This document shows, one piece after another, positions 15,628 through 23,561 of a stretch of DNA of 43,170 nt. The DNA comes from Clostridia bacterium. Lineage in GTDB: Bacteria > Bacillota > Clostridia > Oscillospirales > CAG-272. The stretch spans positions 1 through 43,170 of the forward strand of contig JAFTXX010000003.1 of NCBI GenBank assembly GCA_017461475.1. The letters run 5' to 3'. A program made the position numbers and the translations under genes. The notes below the pieces were generated by a model. The model saw only the letters and a program-made list of their open reading frames with translations. It did not search any database and was not told the DNA's origin. How positions within the stretch are numbered: position 1 is the first letter of the stretch; every line of letters begins with the position of its first letter.

Positions 15628-17673
15628 TTATGCCAATGCTTCTGTGCGAATCTTGTCTGCTGTATCAATAATTGTATTGATGTCAGCGATCCATGTAGTG
15701 ATGTTTGCTTTACGAGTCTTAACTGCTTCTTCGCCCTTTTTCTTATCATCAAGCAACTGCTTCGTTTCACGTTCGATCTGCTTGATGTCTGCAAAAGCGG
15801 ATTCTTTAGCTTCTTCACTCAGTTTTGCAAACTCGGTTTTAAGCTGATTATAGATATTATTTACCATATTATCAACTTCGGTCGGATCGGAGAGGATTCT
15901 CTTGTATTCTTCAACAATTTTGTTGCAGACCTTCTTTTCCATAATCGCCTTGTTTCGCCCACCAGTGATCAAAATCTGCGCAATTTCACCAGCGATGATG
16001 ACAGGAAGACCAACCGTTGAACCAAAGACAAGCAGAATTGCAAGGTTAATACCAATATTAGCTACAATACCTTTAATCAAGCCCTCCATACCGACAGCCA
16101 TACCAGCACTTGCACCAATTACATCGAATGTAAGCAAACCGTAAACAACAGATGCAACCTTGGAGCCAGTAGAACTCATTTCATCGGTCGAGGTATGTGT
16201 CAAATTCAACCCAACCTTGATATCGTTGATCGTTTCATCAAGATCGTTGGCTCTATTCTTTAACTTCTCGCCAATTTTCTTCATCTTTTTTGTTACTTCC
16301 GGTTTGAGAACATTTTCAGTCCAATCAACAGTAAAACTTTCATACTGCCCCTGCATATGAACCTCAAATTCCTTTGCAATCGCTTCTGCAGTTCTCTTGG
16401 GGTGAAGCATTTCCTTTTTTACAGAACACTGATATGTACTTCTCCATGTGTCAATTTGATCAAATGCCTCTTTGGGCATTGCCTTGCAAGTGGTTTTGAG
16501 TTCGGTAAGAGCATTATCTAATTCAAGTTCAAAGCTCTGGACGAAAAGTTCAGCCTGTGCTTTAGCAGATTCCATACGAGCTGTTACATCTTTGATTCGC
16601 TGTTCAAATTCCTCCAGTGAAAGATCAGCGGCATTAAACTGTGCATTAAGACTTTGAATAGCATCATTTCCGACGGTTCTGATGCCTTCAACAATCATCT
16701 TGGAGAGTTCATCGCCTTTACACTTGATAAGATAATCGCTCAAATAGCGTTCAAAATCCTGGTATCCAGACTCTTTAAGAAGATCAGTATTCCACGGAGA
16801 AGAATGCTTTGCCTTCTTTGCGTCACGAGAGGATACAAAGAAAATTCCATTTCCATCAAGCATGGATGTGTACTGAGGCTTAACCAAATCGGTGTGTTTT
16901 GCAAGGTCTGCGGTTACGGTCTTTCTGAAAATTTCAAGTTCTTCGGGGTCGCCGCCGCTATTTTCGTTGTCTTCACATACATTGTCGTATCGAGTGACCA
17001 AGAACATAGGAGTTGTATAGTGCTTTAAGATTAGGTTTTCAATAACAACCTTTTCGCTCTGGCTGTATGCTCTCAAACCATTTACGCAATAGATGATAGC
17101 ATGTACGTTGGGAAGATATTTATGCGTAATATCGCCATGGCTTGCAGGGTCATTCAGACCGGGAGAGTCGATGATCTCAACGCCATCCTTCAGAATGTCG
17201 AGAGGCATAAAGACTTCAGCTCTTTCAAACGGAGAGGCAATGACATTACCCTCCATTGTATTGGCATCTTTTCCATCAGCTTCACCGATGTTGTGATTGA
17301 TCAAAAGGTACTTTCTGAGTTCGGTAACAGGAACTTCAAAAGGAGCGTCGCCGCCTTTCCATCTTCCCTTGATAGGGTAGATGACCGCTTTCTTGTCTGC
17401 ACCATACTTGATTTCGGTGATAATAGCAGTAGCTGTCAATGCTCTTTCGGGAAGGATAGGTTCACCTATAAGAGCGTTTATCATAGTGGATTTACCTGCA
17501 CTAAATTCGCCCATAACAAGAACCTTAAAGTTCTTACTCTGATTTTTTTCTTTAAGTGTTTTGATTTTTTCAACAACGTCCTGCTGTGTACCGGTACTCT
17601 GAGCGATCTCCAACAGCTTGTCCAATTGTCCGTCGAGTTTGCTGACTGTTTCCTTAAATACTGCTGTGTTCAT
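15628..17673 (-). CDS. Dynamin-like GTPase (third of three)
   Basis: A 681-residue dynamin-family protein. G1 is GEFSAGKSTM (about residue 57), followed by a switch region with TATAIITE, G3 as DSPGLND and G4 as TRYD. Long helical stretches flank a hydrophobic region (about residues 508-570, with IGINLAILLVFGSTVGLPVII) that could form the membrane-inserting hairpin of bacterial dynamin-like proteins. Such proteins remodel membranes and some protect against phage or membrane stress. Bacterial dynamins often work as pairs; three in one operon is unusual. RBS AAGGAG, 8 nt before ATG. Confidence 0.9.
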   Translation of the reverse strand: MNTAVFKETVSKLDGQLDKLLEIAQSTGTQQDVVEKIKTLKEKNQSKNFKVLVMGEFSAGKSTMINALIGEPILPERALTATAIITEIKYGADKKAVIYPIKGRWKGGDAPFEVPVTELRKYLLINHNIGEADGKDANTMEGNVIASPFERAEVFMPLDILKDGVEIIDSPGLNDPASHGDITHKYLPNVHAIIYCVNGLRAYSQSEKVVIENLILKHYTTPMFLVTRYDNVCEDNENSGGDPEELEIFRKTVTADLAKHTDLVKPQYTSMLDGNGIFFVSSRDAKKAKHSSPWNTDLLKESGYQDFERYLSDYLIKCKGDELSKMIVEGIRTVGNDAIQSLNAQFNAADLSLEEFEQRIKDVTARMESAKAQAELFVQSFELELDNALTELKTTCKAMPKEAFDQIDTWRSTYQCSVKKEMLHPKRTAEAIAKEFEVHMQGQYESFTVDWTENVLKPEVTKKMKKIGEKLKNRANDLDETINDIKVGLNLTHTSTDEMSSTGSKVASVVYGLLTFDVIGASAGMAVGMEGLIKGIVANIGINLAILLVFGSTVGLPVIIAGEIAQILITGGRNKAIMEKKVCNKIVEEYKRILSDPTEVDNMVNNIYNQLKTEFAKLSEEAKESAFADIKQIERETKQLLDDKKKGEEAVKTRKANITTWIADINTIIDTADKIRTEALA

Positions 17674-17702
17674 AATAGGTTCTCCTTATAGTTCATTTAT
17701 TT

Positions 17703-19256
17703 TTATTCTTCATTAGAAAGTAAGGAACTGACAATTTCATCACACATACGGTTGATTTCTGAAATTGCCTTAAATTCAGCAAACACCTTGCTGTCTCCTT
17801 CGTTTGCAGGAGTCTTCGCAGTAGCTAACTGAAGATCCTGGATGGATATACTCATGCTCTTATAGCCGTATTCAATATTTTTCTTCAGCACTTCGATGTT
17901 GTCATCTCTGCTTCCGAGAATATATCTGGCGATTTCGGATTTCAAGCATTGCTGCCTATCGGCTTTTTCCTTTTTGGTTTCCATGAATGTCCAAAAACCG
18001 GTTCCTGCAACTGCCACACCCGCAAGTTTCCAATAGAGAGCGTTAATGCTGTGCATTGCCAATGCGGGATATACCAAAACGCCACACAAAGCAACTGACG
18101 ATACAAGCAATCCAGCCATTGCCAAGGTTTTTGTTGCTCTTGTACTGTTCAACCCATTGGGGGCAACACCAAAAACTACATCCTCAAGCTGCGTTTCGGA
18201 ATTGTTTGTATCAATAGAAAGTTTCGATCCAAAACGGTTTTCTACGGTCTGAACGAGCCAATCACGGTCATTGGTAAACTGAGAGCAAATGAGCTGATCA
18301 ATTTTGTTTGAAATTCTGATGATCTCTCTGCGGAATTCTTTTTCGAGCGACTGTTCCCACCACTCTTTAGGAGATTTCGCAAGCATCGCCTTATCTGCAA
18401 GAGTAGCAATACAATCCGCATACAGTCGATTCATTTCAACGGACATCGCTTCAATCAACTTGAGCTTCCGAGATTCAATCTCAAGTTTGATTTTGTCCCA
18501 AGCAATTTTTTCATCGAGAATAGTCTGCTTGGTCTGTCTTTCGTTATCAGATGCGATTTGCATTTTCTTCTTCAAAGAATCATATTTTTCTGCGATGTTC
18601 GCTTTCAAAACTTTCGCATAGCTTACGGCAAGCATATAATCTCGGATATCGATACTATCCTCAGCAGAAGCGAAGTCATTCATGATGGCTTGTTTTGTAG
18701 CTTCTTCATCTTTAGTGTTAATTACAATTAGAGAATCAGAGCCAAAGTGACGTTCCGCCTGCGTCTTGATATATGCAATGATTTCCTCTTTTTCTGATTC
18801 ATCTGTTGCATCCAACTTGTTTAAGACAAGAGAGCAAGGTACACCGTGAGACAGACACGCCTTGATAGCAACTACATCCTGCTGAGAGAACGGCGTAGTA
18901 GCAGAAAGCACATAAATTGCCGCATCAATGTGCCACAGAGGAGAATCAATTTCTTTTATGCCATCTCCGACATAAGCATTGGTACTCAATTCAACCCATC
19001 TACAATTGTTCTCCACAGATTCAACAAAAGCAACCTTTCCATGCTCGTTTGATCTTACAGAAACAGGGAGTTTCTTTTCGCCTGCCAAAATATTGATGAT
19101 TGTGCTTTTGCCAGCATTAACATCACCCAATACAGCGTACTGTTTCATAATGCTACGCTGCATCGACACCCGGACTTCATTGTAGCTTTCCTTCACCTCG
19201 GAGTATCCAGCTTGATCGGCAAGAGCGTTCAGCTTATTGTAGATATTTTCATTCAT
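17703..19256 (-). CDS. Dynamin-like/Era-type GTPase (second of three)
   Basis: A 517-residue GTPase. G1 is GDVNAGKSTI (about residue 42) and G4 is NKLD. The G3 position reads EIDSPLWH, so the usual Gly of DxxG is replaced and hydrolysis may be altered. Two membrane segments (about residues 378-395 and 408-425) follow, separated by a short loop, then a helical tail. Its ATG overlaps the stop of the first dynamin gene (ATGA), showing translational coupling. The atypical G domain suggests it could be the structural partner of a hetero-oligomer with its neighbours. Confidence 0.85.
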   Translation of the reverse strand: MNENIYNKLNALADQAGYSEVKESYNEVRVSMQRSIMKQYAVLGDVNAGKSTIINILAGEKKLPVSVRSNEHGKVAFVESVENNCRWVELSTNAYVGDGIKEIDSPLWHIDAAIYVLSATTPFSQQDVVAIKACLSHGVPCSLVLNKLDATDESEKEEIIAYIKTQAERHFGSDSLIVINTKDEEATKQAIMNDFASAEDSIDIRDYMLAVSYAKVLKANIAEKYDSLKKKMQIASDNERQTKQTILDEKIAWDKIKLEIESRKLKLIEAMSVEMNRLYADCIATLADKAMLAKSPKEWWEQSLEKEFRREIIRISNKIDQLICSQFTNDRDWLVQTVENRFGSKLSIDTNNSETQLEDVVFGVAPNGLNSTRATKTLAMAGLLVSSVALCGVLVYPALAMHSINALYWKLAGVAVAGTGFWTFMETKKEKADRQQCLKSEIARYILGSRDDNIEVLKKNIEYGYKSMSISIQDLQLATAKTPANEGDSKVFAEFKAISEINRMCDEIVSSLLSNEE

Positions 19257-21112
19257 TTTGCAATTTCTCCTTTCAATTCATCTATTTGCTGAAGAACAGC
19301 CTTAATCCTATTTTGAAGATCTTCGCTGTGTTTTATTTTTAGTGTGAGAGACAATTTCTCCATAGTAAACTGTTTTTCAAGTTTTTCGTAAACGGGCTTG
19401 TATTGAGCAACAAGCTCGTCCTTTTTTGTTTCCAATGCTTTTCTTGCTTTACTATAGTTAGTCTGCATTCCATTGCAGAGTTCTTGCACAATGGATTTTG
19501 AAATTTCCGGAATCTTTCCGGAAACCGACTCTCTGACCTTGCTACGAGACGAATCTACAAACAATCTGTCTCCGCCAATTAAAGCCGCAACACCTCCGAT
19601 AATCCATCCGATGGGACCCAATCCTGTCAGAATGATTGCCGCAAGTCCTGCTCCTCCTACTGCCGTTGCAATATCAATTTTTCCTTCGTAATCACCAATC
19701 ATACCGCTTAAGCCAGTAAGCTTGTCCGCTATGGCTATTTGATGTTCCGAAGTCGATAGAGAGGAGTTTTCGGGTAAAACACTTCCGATTTCCCCATAAT
19801 ACTTTTTCAGTTTTTCGATCATCCCAGCAATAGCAGAGGAGAGTGCTTTGTTGAGGTTCTGCGTATGCTGTGTTGAAGTTGCATATATACCTTTGCAAGC
19901 ATCTTCTATATCGGCGGCAAGAGAGTTATTGACATACTTTGTCACACCCGATCTTGTATCACAAGCGTTCAGTCCAGAATTCACTTTCTGCATGATCTTG
20001 TTTTCAAGGTATGTACTTTCGCTCTTTATTGCCGTATTGTGTGCGGTCTGAATCTTAGACAATTCATCAATCGCTGCAACCTTACTATCTGCAAGAACAG
20101 AGATTAGGTTTGGAACAGAGTGATTTTGAAGAACTGTTAGTCTATTTTCAAAACCTGTTTTTTGACTGAGTATTTCGCTCTGAATAGAGGTCAGCAATTC
20201 GTTGGACAACTTAATGAGTCTTTCGGTTACAATTCGTTGCCTATTCTGTGCCAGTTTGTCCATCAGACTTTTTTCAAATTCCTTGAATTTGTCTGTCCAA
20301 TAAGGATCTTTACCAGATAGCATTGCTGAACAAGATAATACCTGGGGATCTTTTAAGTGGAAATTGTTGCGGAGATTTGTCTTTACAAACCTAATAACAT
20401 CATCCCGTTCTTCTTCGTCTACTCTATCCATCATCGTGACAACGAAGATGGCATCCTTCATAAAGTATTCTGCATTATCCTTTAGGAATTTCTCAAAAGA
20501 CTGAGTATACGCCTGATCTGCAGGGAAAAGAATAATAATTGCATCAGCTTTTTCATTGAGAATGTGTTTGGTGATTTCTGCGTGTTTTTCAGCAAAATCA
20601 GCACCAGGATTGATTCCAGGGGTGTCGATGATGCAGAGACCATTGGCGAGTTCATCGTCCGGTAGCTCTATGTTCACCGCTTCGATCTTCAAAGACAGCT
20701 CTTTGTCGGCTGTTAAAAGCGAAATTCTTTCATCAATTTCTGTTGGAAGCTGAATGCCGAATTCCTTTTCAAATTTTCTTACATCTGTTTCGGAAGTCAG
20801 ATCGTATTTTTTTCCGTTGTCACATTTAACATTAACAACAACACGATTATTTTTTCCTTTGTAGATATAGGTAGGAACTGCAGTAGTTGCGGCATGAGCA
20901 ACTTTTAGGAGCTTTCTCTTAATAATTGTGTTAATCAATGTGCTTTTGCCAGAGCTAAAATCACCGATAGTGGAGAGATAGAAATTTGTATCTCTGCTTC
21001 TGAGTGATATTTTTAAGTATTGTTCTCTGAATTCGGCAATCTTTTTTTCATCGATAGATAATTCATCAATGATGCTGCCTATAGTTTCTATGCTTTCAGA
21101 TATGTTGTGCAT
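19253..21112 (-). CDS. Dynamin-like GTPase (first of three)
   Basis: A 619-residue dynamin-family protein. G1 is GDFSSGKSTL (about residue 50), a switch Thr lies in HAATTAVPT, G3 is DTPGINPG and G4 is VTMMDRVD. A hydrophobic Gly-rich hairpin (about residues 478-515, GGAGLAAIILTGLGPIGWII) is the likely membrane paddle. Helical bundle regions on both sides match bacterial dynamin-like proteins. ATG at 21112 is preferred; an in-frame GTG at 21121 is possible. It opens the three-dynamin run, 124 nt downstream of the XRE gene. Confidence 0.88.
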   Translation of the reverse strand: MHNISESIETIGSIIDELSIDEKKIAEFREQYLKISLRSRDTNFYLSTIGDFSSGKSTLINTIIKRKLLKVAHAATTAVPTYIYKGKNNRVVVNVKCDNGKKYDLTSETDVRKFEKEFGIQLPTEIDERISLLTADKELSLKIEAVNIELPDDELANGLCIIDTPGINPGADFAEKHAEITKHILNEKADAIIILFPADQAYTQSFEKFLKDNAEYFMKDAIFVVTMMDRVDEEERDDVIRFVKTNLRNNFHLKDPQVLSCSAMLSGKDPYWTDKFKEFEKSLMDKLAQNRQRIVTERLIKLSNELLTSIQSEILSQKTGFENRLTVLQNHSVPNLISVLADSKVAAIDELSKIQTAHNTAIKSESTYLENKIMQKVNSGLNACDTRSGVTKYVNNSLAADIEDACKGIYATSTQHTQNLNKALSSAIAGMIEKLKKYYGEIGSVLPENSSLSTSEHQIAIADKLTGLSGMIGDYEGKIDIATAVGGAGLAAIILTGLGPIGWIIGGVAALIGGDRLFVDSSRSKVRESVSGKIPEISKSIVQELCNGMQTNYSKARKALETKKDELVAQYKPVYEKLEKQFTMEKLSLTLKIKHSEDLQNRIKAVLQQIDELKGEIAK

Positions 21113-21235
21113 TTCACTCACCGTCCTTTGAGTATATCATACTACAAAATTCTCATTTTTCTCATTTTTCGTCATAATCGGACCTCAAAACTGCATTTTT
21201 GGCAAAAACCTTATTGAGAAGTTCATTGCTGACTC

Positions 21236-21472
21236 TTAATTATCATCTTGATATTCAACTGTTGGGGCATCGTCCTTAACAAAGCTCATCATATCTGCTA
21301 CATCACAATCAAGTACATCGGCTATCTTAAGGAGCACGGATAAAGCAACTTCTTGATTACGACGCAGTTTGGTAAATGTGGCTGGAGCGATACCAGCAAG
21401 TTTTCTCAATTCCGCTTTACTCATTTCTCTATGTGCAAGTAGAATCCACAAGTTTTTATAACTTACTTTCAT
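21236..21472 (-). CDS. Small XRE-family regulator
   Basis: A 78-residue HTH protein of Cro/CI (XRE) type: WILLAHREMSKAELRKLAGI, then APATFTKLRRNQEVALSVLLKIADVLDCDVADMM (two consecutive blocks) covers the helix-turn-helix and following helices. There is no effector domain, only a short acidic tail. AAGGAGG lies 7 nt before ATG. It heads the dynamin/ATPase gene run and has a strong promoter just upstream (21516-21544), so it is the natural candidate for autoregulating that operon. Confidence 0.88.
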   Translation of the reverse strand: MKVSYKNLWILLAHREMSKAELRKLAGIAPATFTKLRRNQEVALSVLLKIADVLDCDVADMMSFVKDDAPTVEYQDDN

Positions 21473-21515
21473 GCAAAACCCTCCTTATATATCGGGACAC
21501 ATAGTAACAATTTAC

Positions 21516-21544
21516 ATTATACCACAAAAATCGACAAAATACAA
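21516..21544 (-). promoter_or_regulatory. Promoter of XRE/dynamin operon
   Basis: Reading leftward: -35 TTGTAT (21539-21544), 17-nt spacer, extended -10 TGG-TATAAT (box at 21516-21521). It lies about 45 nt before the XRE start. The neighbouring 21545-21671 stretch holds no gene that I can support. Confidence 0.75.
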
Positions 21545-21671
21545 TGAGTGATTGTAAAATTCTCGAAAACAATAGCAGAAAATCTAATGACTTTTCGAGA
21601 TGTTGAACTAAATGTGAAAGATTGCATACTGGTAAAGTGCTAAAGTGACTTGTGGATCAAATGCTACCAAA

Positions 21672-22169
21672 TCATTGGTAACAAGGGGATTCTATTGACT
21701 CGCTTTCGTCTGCAAGATTGACAATATGCTTACTGCATTTTTGGGCGTAACACATCGTTTTATATGCTCCACCTGTTTCACGATCTACACAGAAAACAAC
21801 GAGATCTGAACGGTCGATCATTTCACGGTTGCGTGTTTGGTGTGCTCCTTTGAAATGACTGCCTGCGGAAGCTCCGCAGACCTCAACCTCGTCGTAATAG
21901 TCGTGAAATGCTTCCATGTTATCCCGATATTCTGCAGTTTCATAAGGCAAAACCCATACAAGTGAGCTGTTATCATCACGGATAGCTCTTTTGCATCGTC
22001 TTACCGTGGAGGAAACAAGCTGATCGAAGTCTCCGTCACGCCCTACAAGAAACTCCACATAATCCTTGCTATTCAGCAGCCCTCGTATGATTTTTTCAAG
22101 TTTCTGTTCTACCGGAAATGGATTGTCAAGTATCCTGTGTCCGAAAAAAGCAACCGTAAAAATGTTCAT
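21672..22169 (-). CDS. SLOG/DUF1273-like (YpsA-type) nucleotide-binding protein
   Basis: A 165-residue protein with the SLOG/Rossmann-like pattern of DUF1273/YpsA relatives: VAFFGHR at the N-terminus, FLVGRDGDFDQLV, VLPYETAEY, and a C-terminal SDLVVFCVD and GGAYKTMCYA. Such proteins bind nucleotide-type ligands and are frequent cargo of mobile elements; the ligand here is unknown. ATG at 22169 is chosen because GAGGG lies 8 nt upstream. A terminator hairpin directly precedes it (see the leader), so expression is probably attenuated. Confidence 0.8.
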   Translation of the reverse strand: MNIFTVAFFGHRILDNPFPVEQKLEKIIRGLLNSKDYVEFLVGRDGDFDQLVSSTVRRCKRAIRDDNSSLVWVLPYETAEYRDNMEAFHDYYDEVEVCGASAGSHFKGAHQTRNREMIDRSDLVVFCVDRETGGAYKTMCYAQKCSKHIVNLADESESIESPCYQ

Positions 22170-22416
22170 ATCGAATCCCTCATAAACAAAAATGCCCACC
22201 GAACAAATCATGTCCGGTGGGCTTTCTCAATGACTCGGCTATCCTCTAAGTCCCTTGCGGGTAACTGAGCCGGTTCTTACCACATATAGCGGATCGTCGC
22301 AGCCCTTCTTATATTTGATGTGTGTATAGCGGTCATATAAGAAACGATTTTCAATTTGACATGGCTTGTTTATGCCCTATCCAAATACTATAAGCACAGA
22401 AAATTTACCTATACAG
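22170..22416 (-). ncRNA. Structured 5' leader RNA before the SLOG gene (unrecognised)
   Basis: About 245 nt of leader between the promoter and the SLOG start. Reading leftward it has a stem CGGCT/AGCCG enclosing a CCC-GCAA-GGG hairpin with a GNRA tetraloop (about 22228-22275), two CCGCTATA direct repeats further upstream, and finally an intrinsic terminator. The compact folded part next to a terminator suggests riboswitch-like or protein-controlled attenuation. I do not recognise it as a named RNA family. Confidence 0.55.
22183..22222 (-). terminator. Attenuator terminator in the SLOG leader
   Basis: Perfect 8-bp stem (GCCCACCG with CGGTGGGC, + strand 22194-22201 and 22215-22222). Reading leftward it is followed by ATTTTTGTTT. 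It ends about 14-25 nt before the SLOG ATG, so it must be read through for the gene to be expressed. Confidence 0.75.
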
Positions 22417-22497
22417 ATTTATAGTATAGCACAAATTGGAAACAATATCAATAGTCTGTGGAAATTTTGTTTGAATATTTATAGACTATATATAGTG
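22416..22497. promoter_or_regulatory. Putative XRE operator sites in divergent region
   Basis: The motif ATTTATAG recurs at about 22417-22424 (followed by TATAGC) and about 22477-22484 (inside a tract ending in the palindrome ACTATATATAGT). A wider inverted repeat ATAGTCT/AGACTAT spans 22451-22488. These lie over both promoters and are likely binding sites for the adjacent XRE protein. Confidence 0.4.
22423..22451 (-). promoter_or_regulatory. Promoter of the SLOG leader
   Basis: Reading leftward: -35 TTGATA (22446-22451), 17-nt spacer, -10 TATACT (22423-22428). It faces away from the XRE gene at 22518, making a divergent control region. Confidence 0.75.
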
Positions 22498-22517
22498 AAA
22501 AAAGGATGGATAAGACA

Positions 22518-22856
22518 ATGAGTGAAATTGCAAAAATAGTAGGTCAGCGAATCAGAAATTACAGAACACGACAGGGATTGAGCCAAGAAAAGCTTGCGGA
22601 AATGTCGGGATGTCACCCGACTTATATCGGGCAGGTTGAACGTGGTGAGAAAAATGCAACACTTGAAAGTATTGAGAAGATCGCCGCTGCGTTGAACGTA
22701 TCTTTGTCAAAGCTCTTTGAGAAGCTTGGCGGGCAGGATGCTGAAACCAGGGATATACCCCTTGAGTGTTATGAATTTCTCTCCGCAAAAACCAAAGAGG
22801 AGCAGGAGCACCTATACCGTATTCTGCTTGAAATGGACAAGTACAAGAGAAACTGA
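22518..22856 (+). CDS. XRE-family regulator, 112 aa
   Basis: An N-terminal HTH of Cro/CI type is clear: VGQRIRNYRTRQGLSQEKLA, then EMSGCHPTYIGQVERGEKNATLESIEKIAAAL (consecutive blocks). A short helical C-terminal tail (residues 75-112) may dimerise. The ATG at 22518 is preferred because AAAGGATGG sits upstream at a usable distance; an in-frame ATG at 22506 overlaps that site. Divergent from the SLOG leader and ended by a strong terminator, so it forms a single-gene unit. Confidence 0.88.
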   Translation: MSEIAKIVGQRIRNYRTRQGLSQEKLAEMSGCHPTYIGQVERGEKNATLESIEKIAAALNVSLSKLFEKLGGQDAETRDIPLECYEFLSAKTKEEQEHLYRILLEMDKYKRN

Positions 22857-22865
22857 AAGTTAAAA

Positions 22866-22898
22866 GGATACCGCCAATGACGGCGGTATCCTTTTTTT
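22866..22898 (+). terminator. Intrinsic terminator after XRE gene
   Basis: Perfect 10-bp stem GGATACCGCC/GGCGGTATCC (22866-22875, 22882-22891) followed by seven T residues. Confidence 0.92.
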
Positions 22899-23110
22899 GC
22901 GTTTTGCGGTTCTTACTTATCCATATTTATCTCGCAGATTGCAAAGCATAAACGCTGAGTCACCGGATACAGACCCCATAAATCAAAGATATTACGTTGT
23001 TTCCGTATATTCTACGCAAAAAGCGTAAAATTCTGTAATATCCTGTCGAATTAAGCGTAAGCCCTTGGGTTAGTGAAACCGCCTTTTCGTCTACAATATA
23101 TAGTGGAGAG
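22899..23110. promoter_or_regulatory. Control region of second XRE gene with inverted repeat
   Basis: No gene is seen. A perfect inverted repeat TACGC-N5-GCGTA lies at 23013-23027, with a further GCGTA half-site about 30 nt on, typical of an XRE operator. A TACAAT box near 23093 could be the -10 of the following gene, but no good -35 is spaced correctly. Confidence 0.45.
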
Positions 23111-23122
23111 GTGGTGAGGCAA

Positions 23123-23437
23123 GTGGATACTAAGTTTATTCGTGATAGGATTACGCAGTTAAGGATACAAAAGGGTGTATCCGAGTACAAAATGAGTTAT
23201 GATCTCGGTCATAGCCGCAGTTACATATACAATATTTCTTCCGGTAAATCTTTGCCTCCCATGGCAGAGTTCCTTGAAATATGTGATTACTTTGAAATAA
23301 CTCCAAGTCAGTTTTTCAACGATGCAACCGAGAACCCGGCTCTGTTACAATCCGCCATTGAGGAACTAAGGAAACTCAACGACGATGATCTTATGCTTGT
23401 AATCAGCAATACACGTCGGCTGAACAAAGACAAATAG
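23123..23437 (+). CDS. XRE-family regulator, 104 aa
   Basis: A second HTH protein: FIRDRITQLRIQKGVSEYKM followed by SYDLGHSRSYIYNISSGKSL and PPMAEFLEICDYFEITPSQFF. This form, with SYIYNISSGKSLP, is common in regulators of clostridial mobile elements. The GTG at 23123 has AGGTGG about 8 nt upstream; another GTG at 23111 is possible. The C-terminal helix (about residues 75-104) has no known effector function. A terminator follows. Confidence 0.82.
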   Translation: MDTKFIRDRITQLRIQKGVSEYKMSYDLGHSRSYIYNISSGKSLPPMAEFLEICDYFEITPSQFFNDATENPALLQSAIEELRKLNDDDLMLVISNTRRLNKDK

Positions 23438-23470
23438 TAAGTATATTCGCCGACTCATAAAAAATGATAA

Positions 23471-23516
23471 GACTGCGAGACGTTCGGCATATTTCCCGAA
23501 GTTTCGCAGTCCTTTT
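23471..23516 (+). terminator. Intrinsic terminator after second XRE gene
   Basis: Long imperfect stem starting GACTGCGA and ending TTCGCAGTC, followed by CTTTTCG. It separates the XRE gene from the GAF-BTAD gene. Confidence 0.75.
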
Positions 23517-23561
23517 CGTATATAATATAAAGAAAAAGGTAAAAAAGGAGGAAGTAGCGTC

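Noticed and set aside
15628-21112. Assignment as the LeoABC dynamin system
   Set aside because: Three dynamins and membrane hairpins are present, but I cannot show specific similarity to Leo proteins, so no symbol is given.
22193-22330. tRNA-like reading of the SLOG leader
   Set aside because: No acceptor stem, anticodon arm or T-loop consensus could be built; the fold fits a leader with terminator better.
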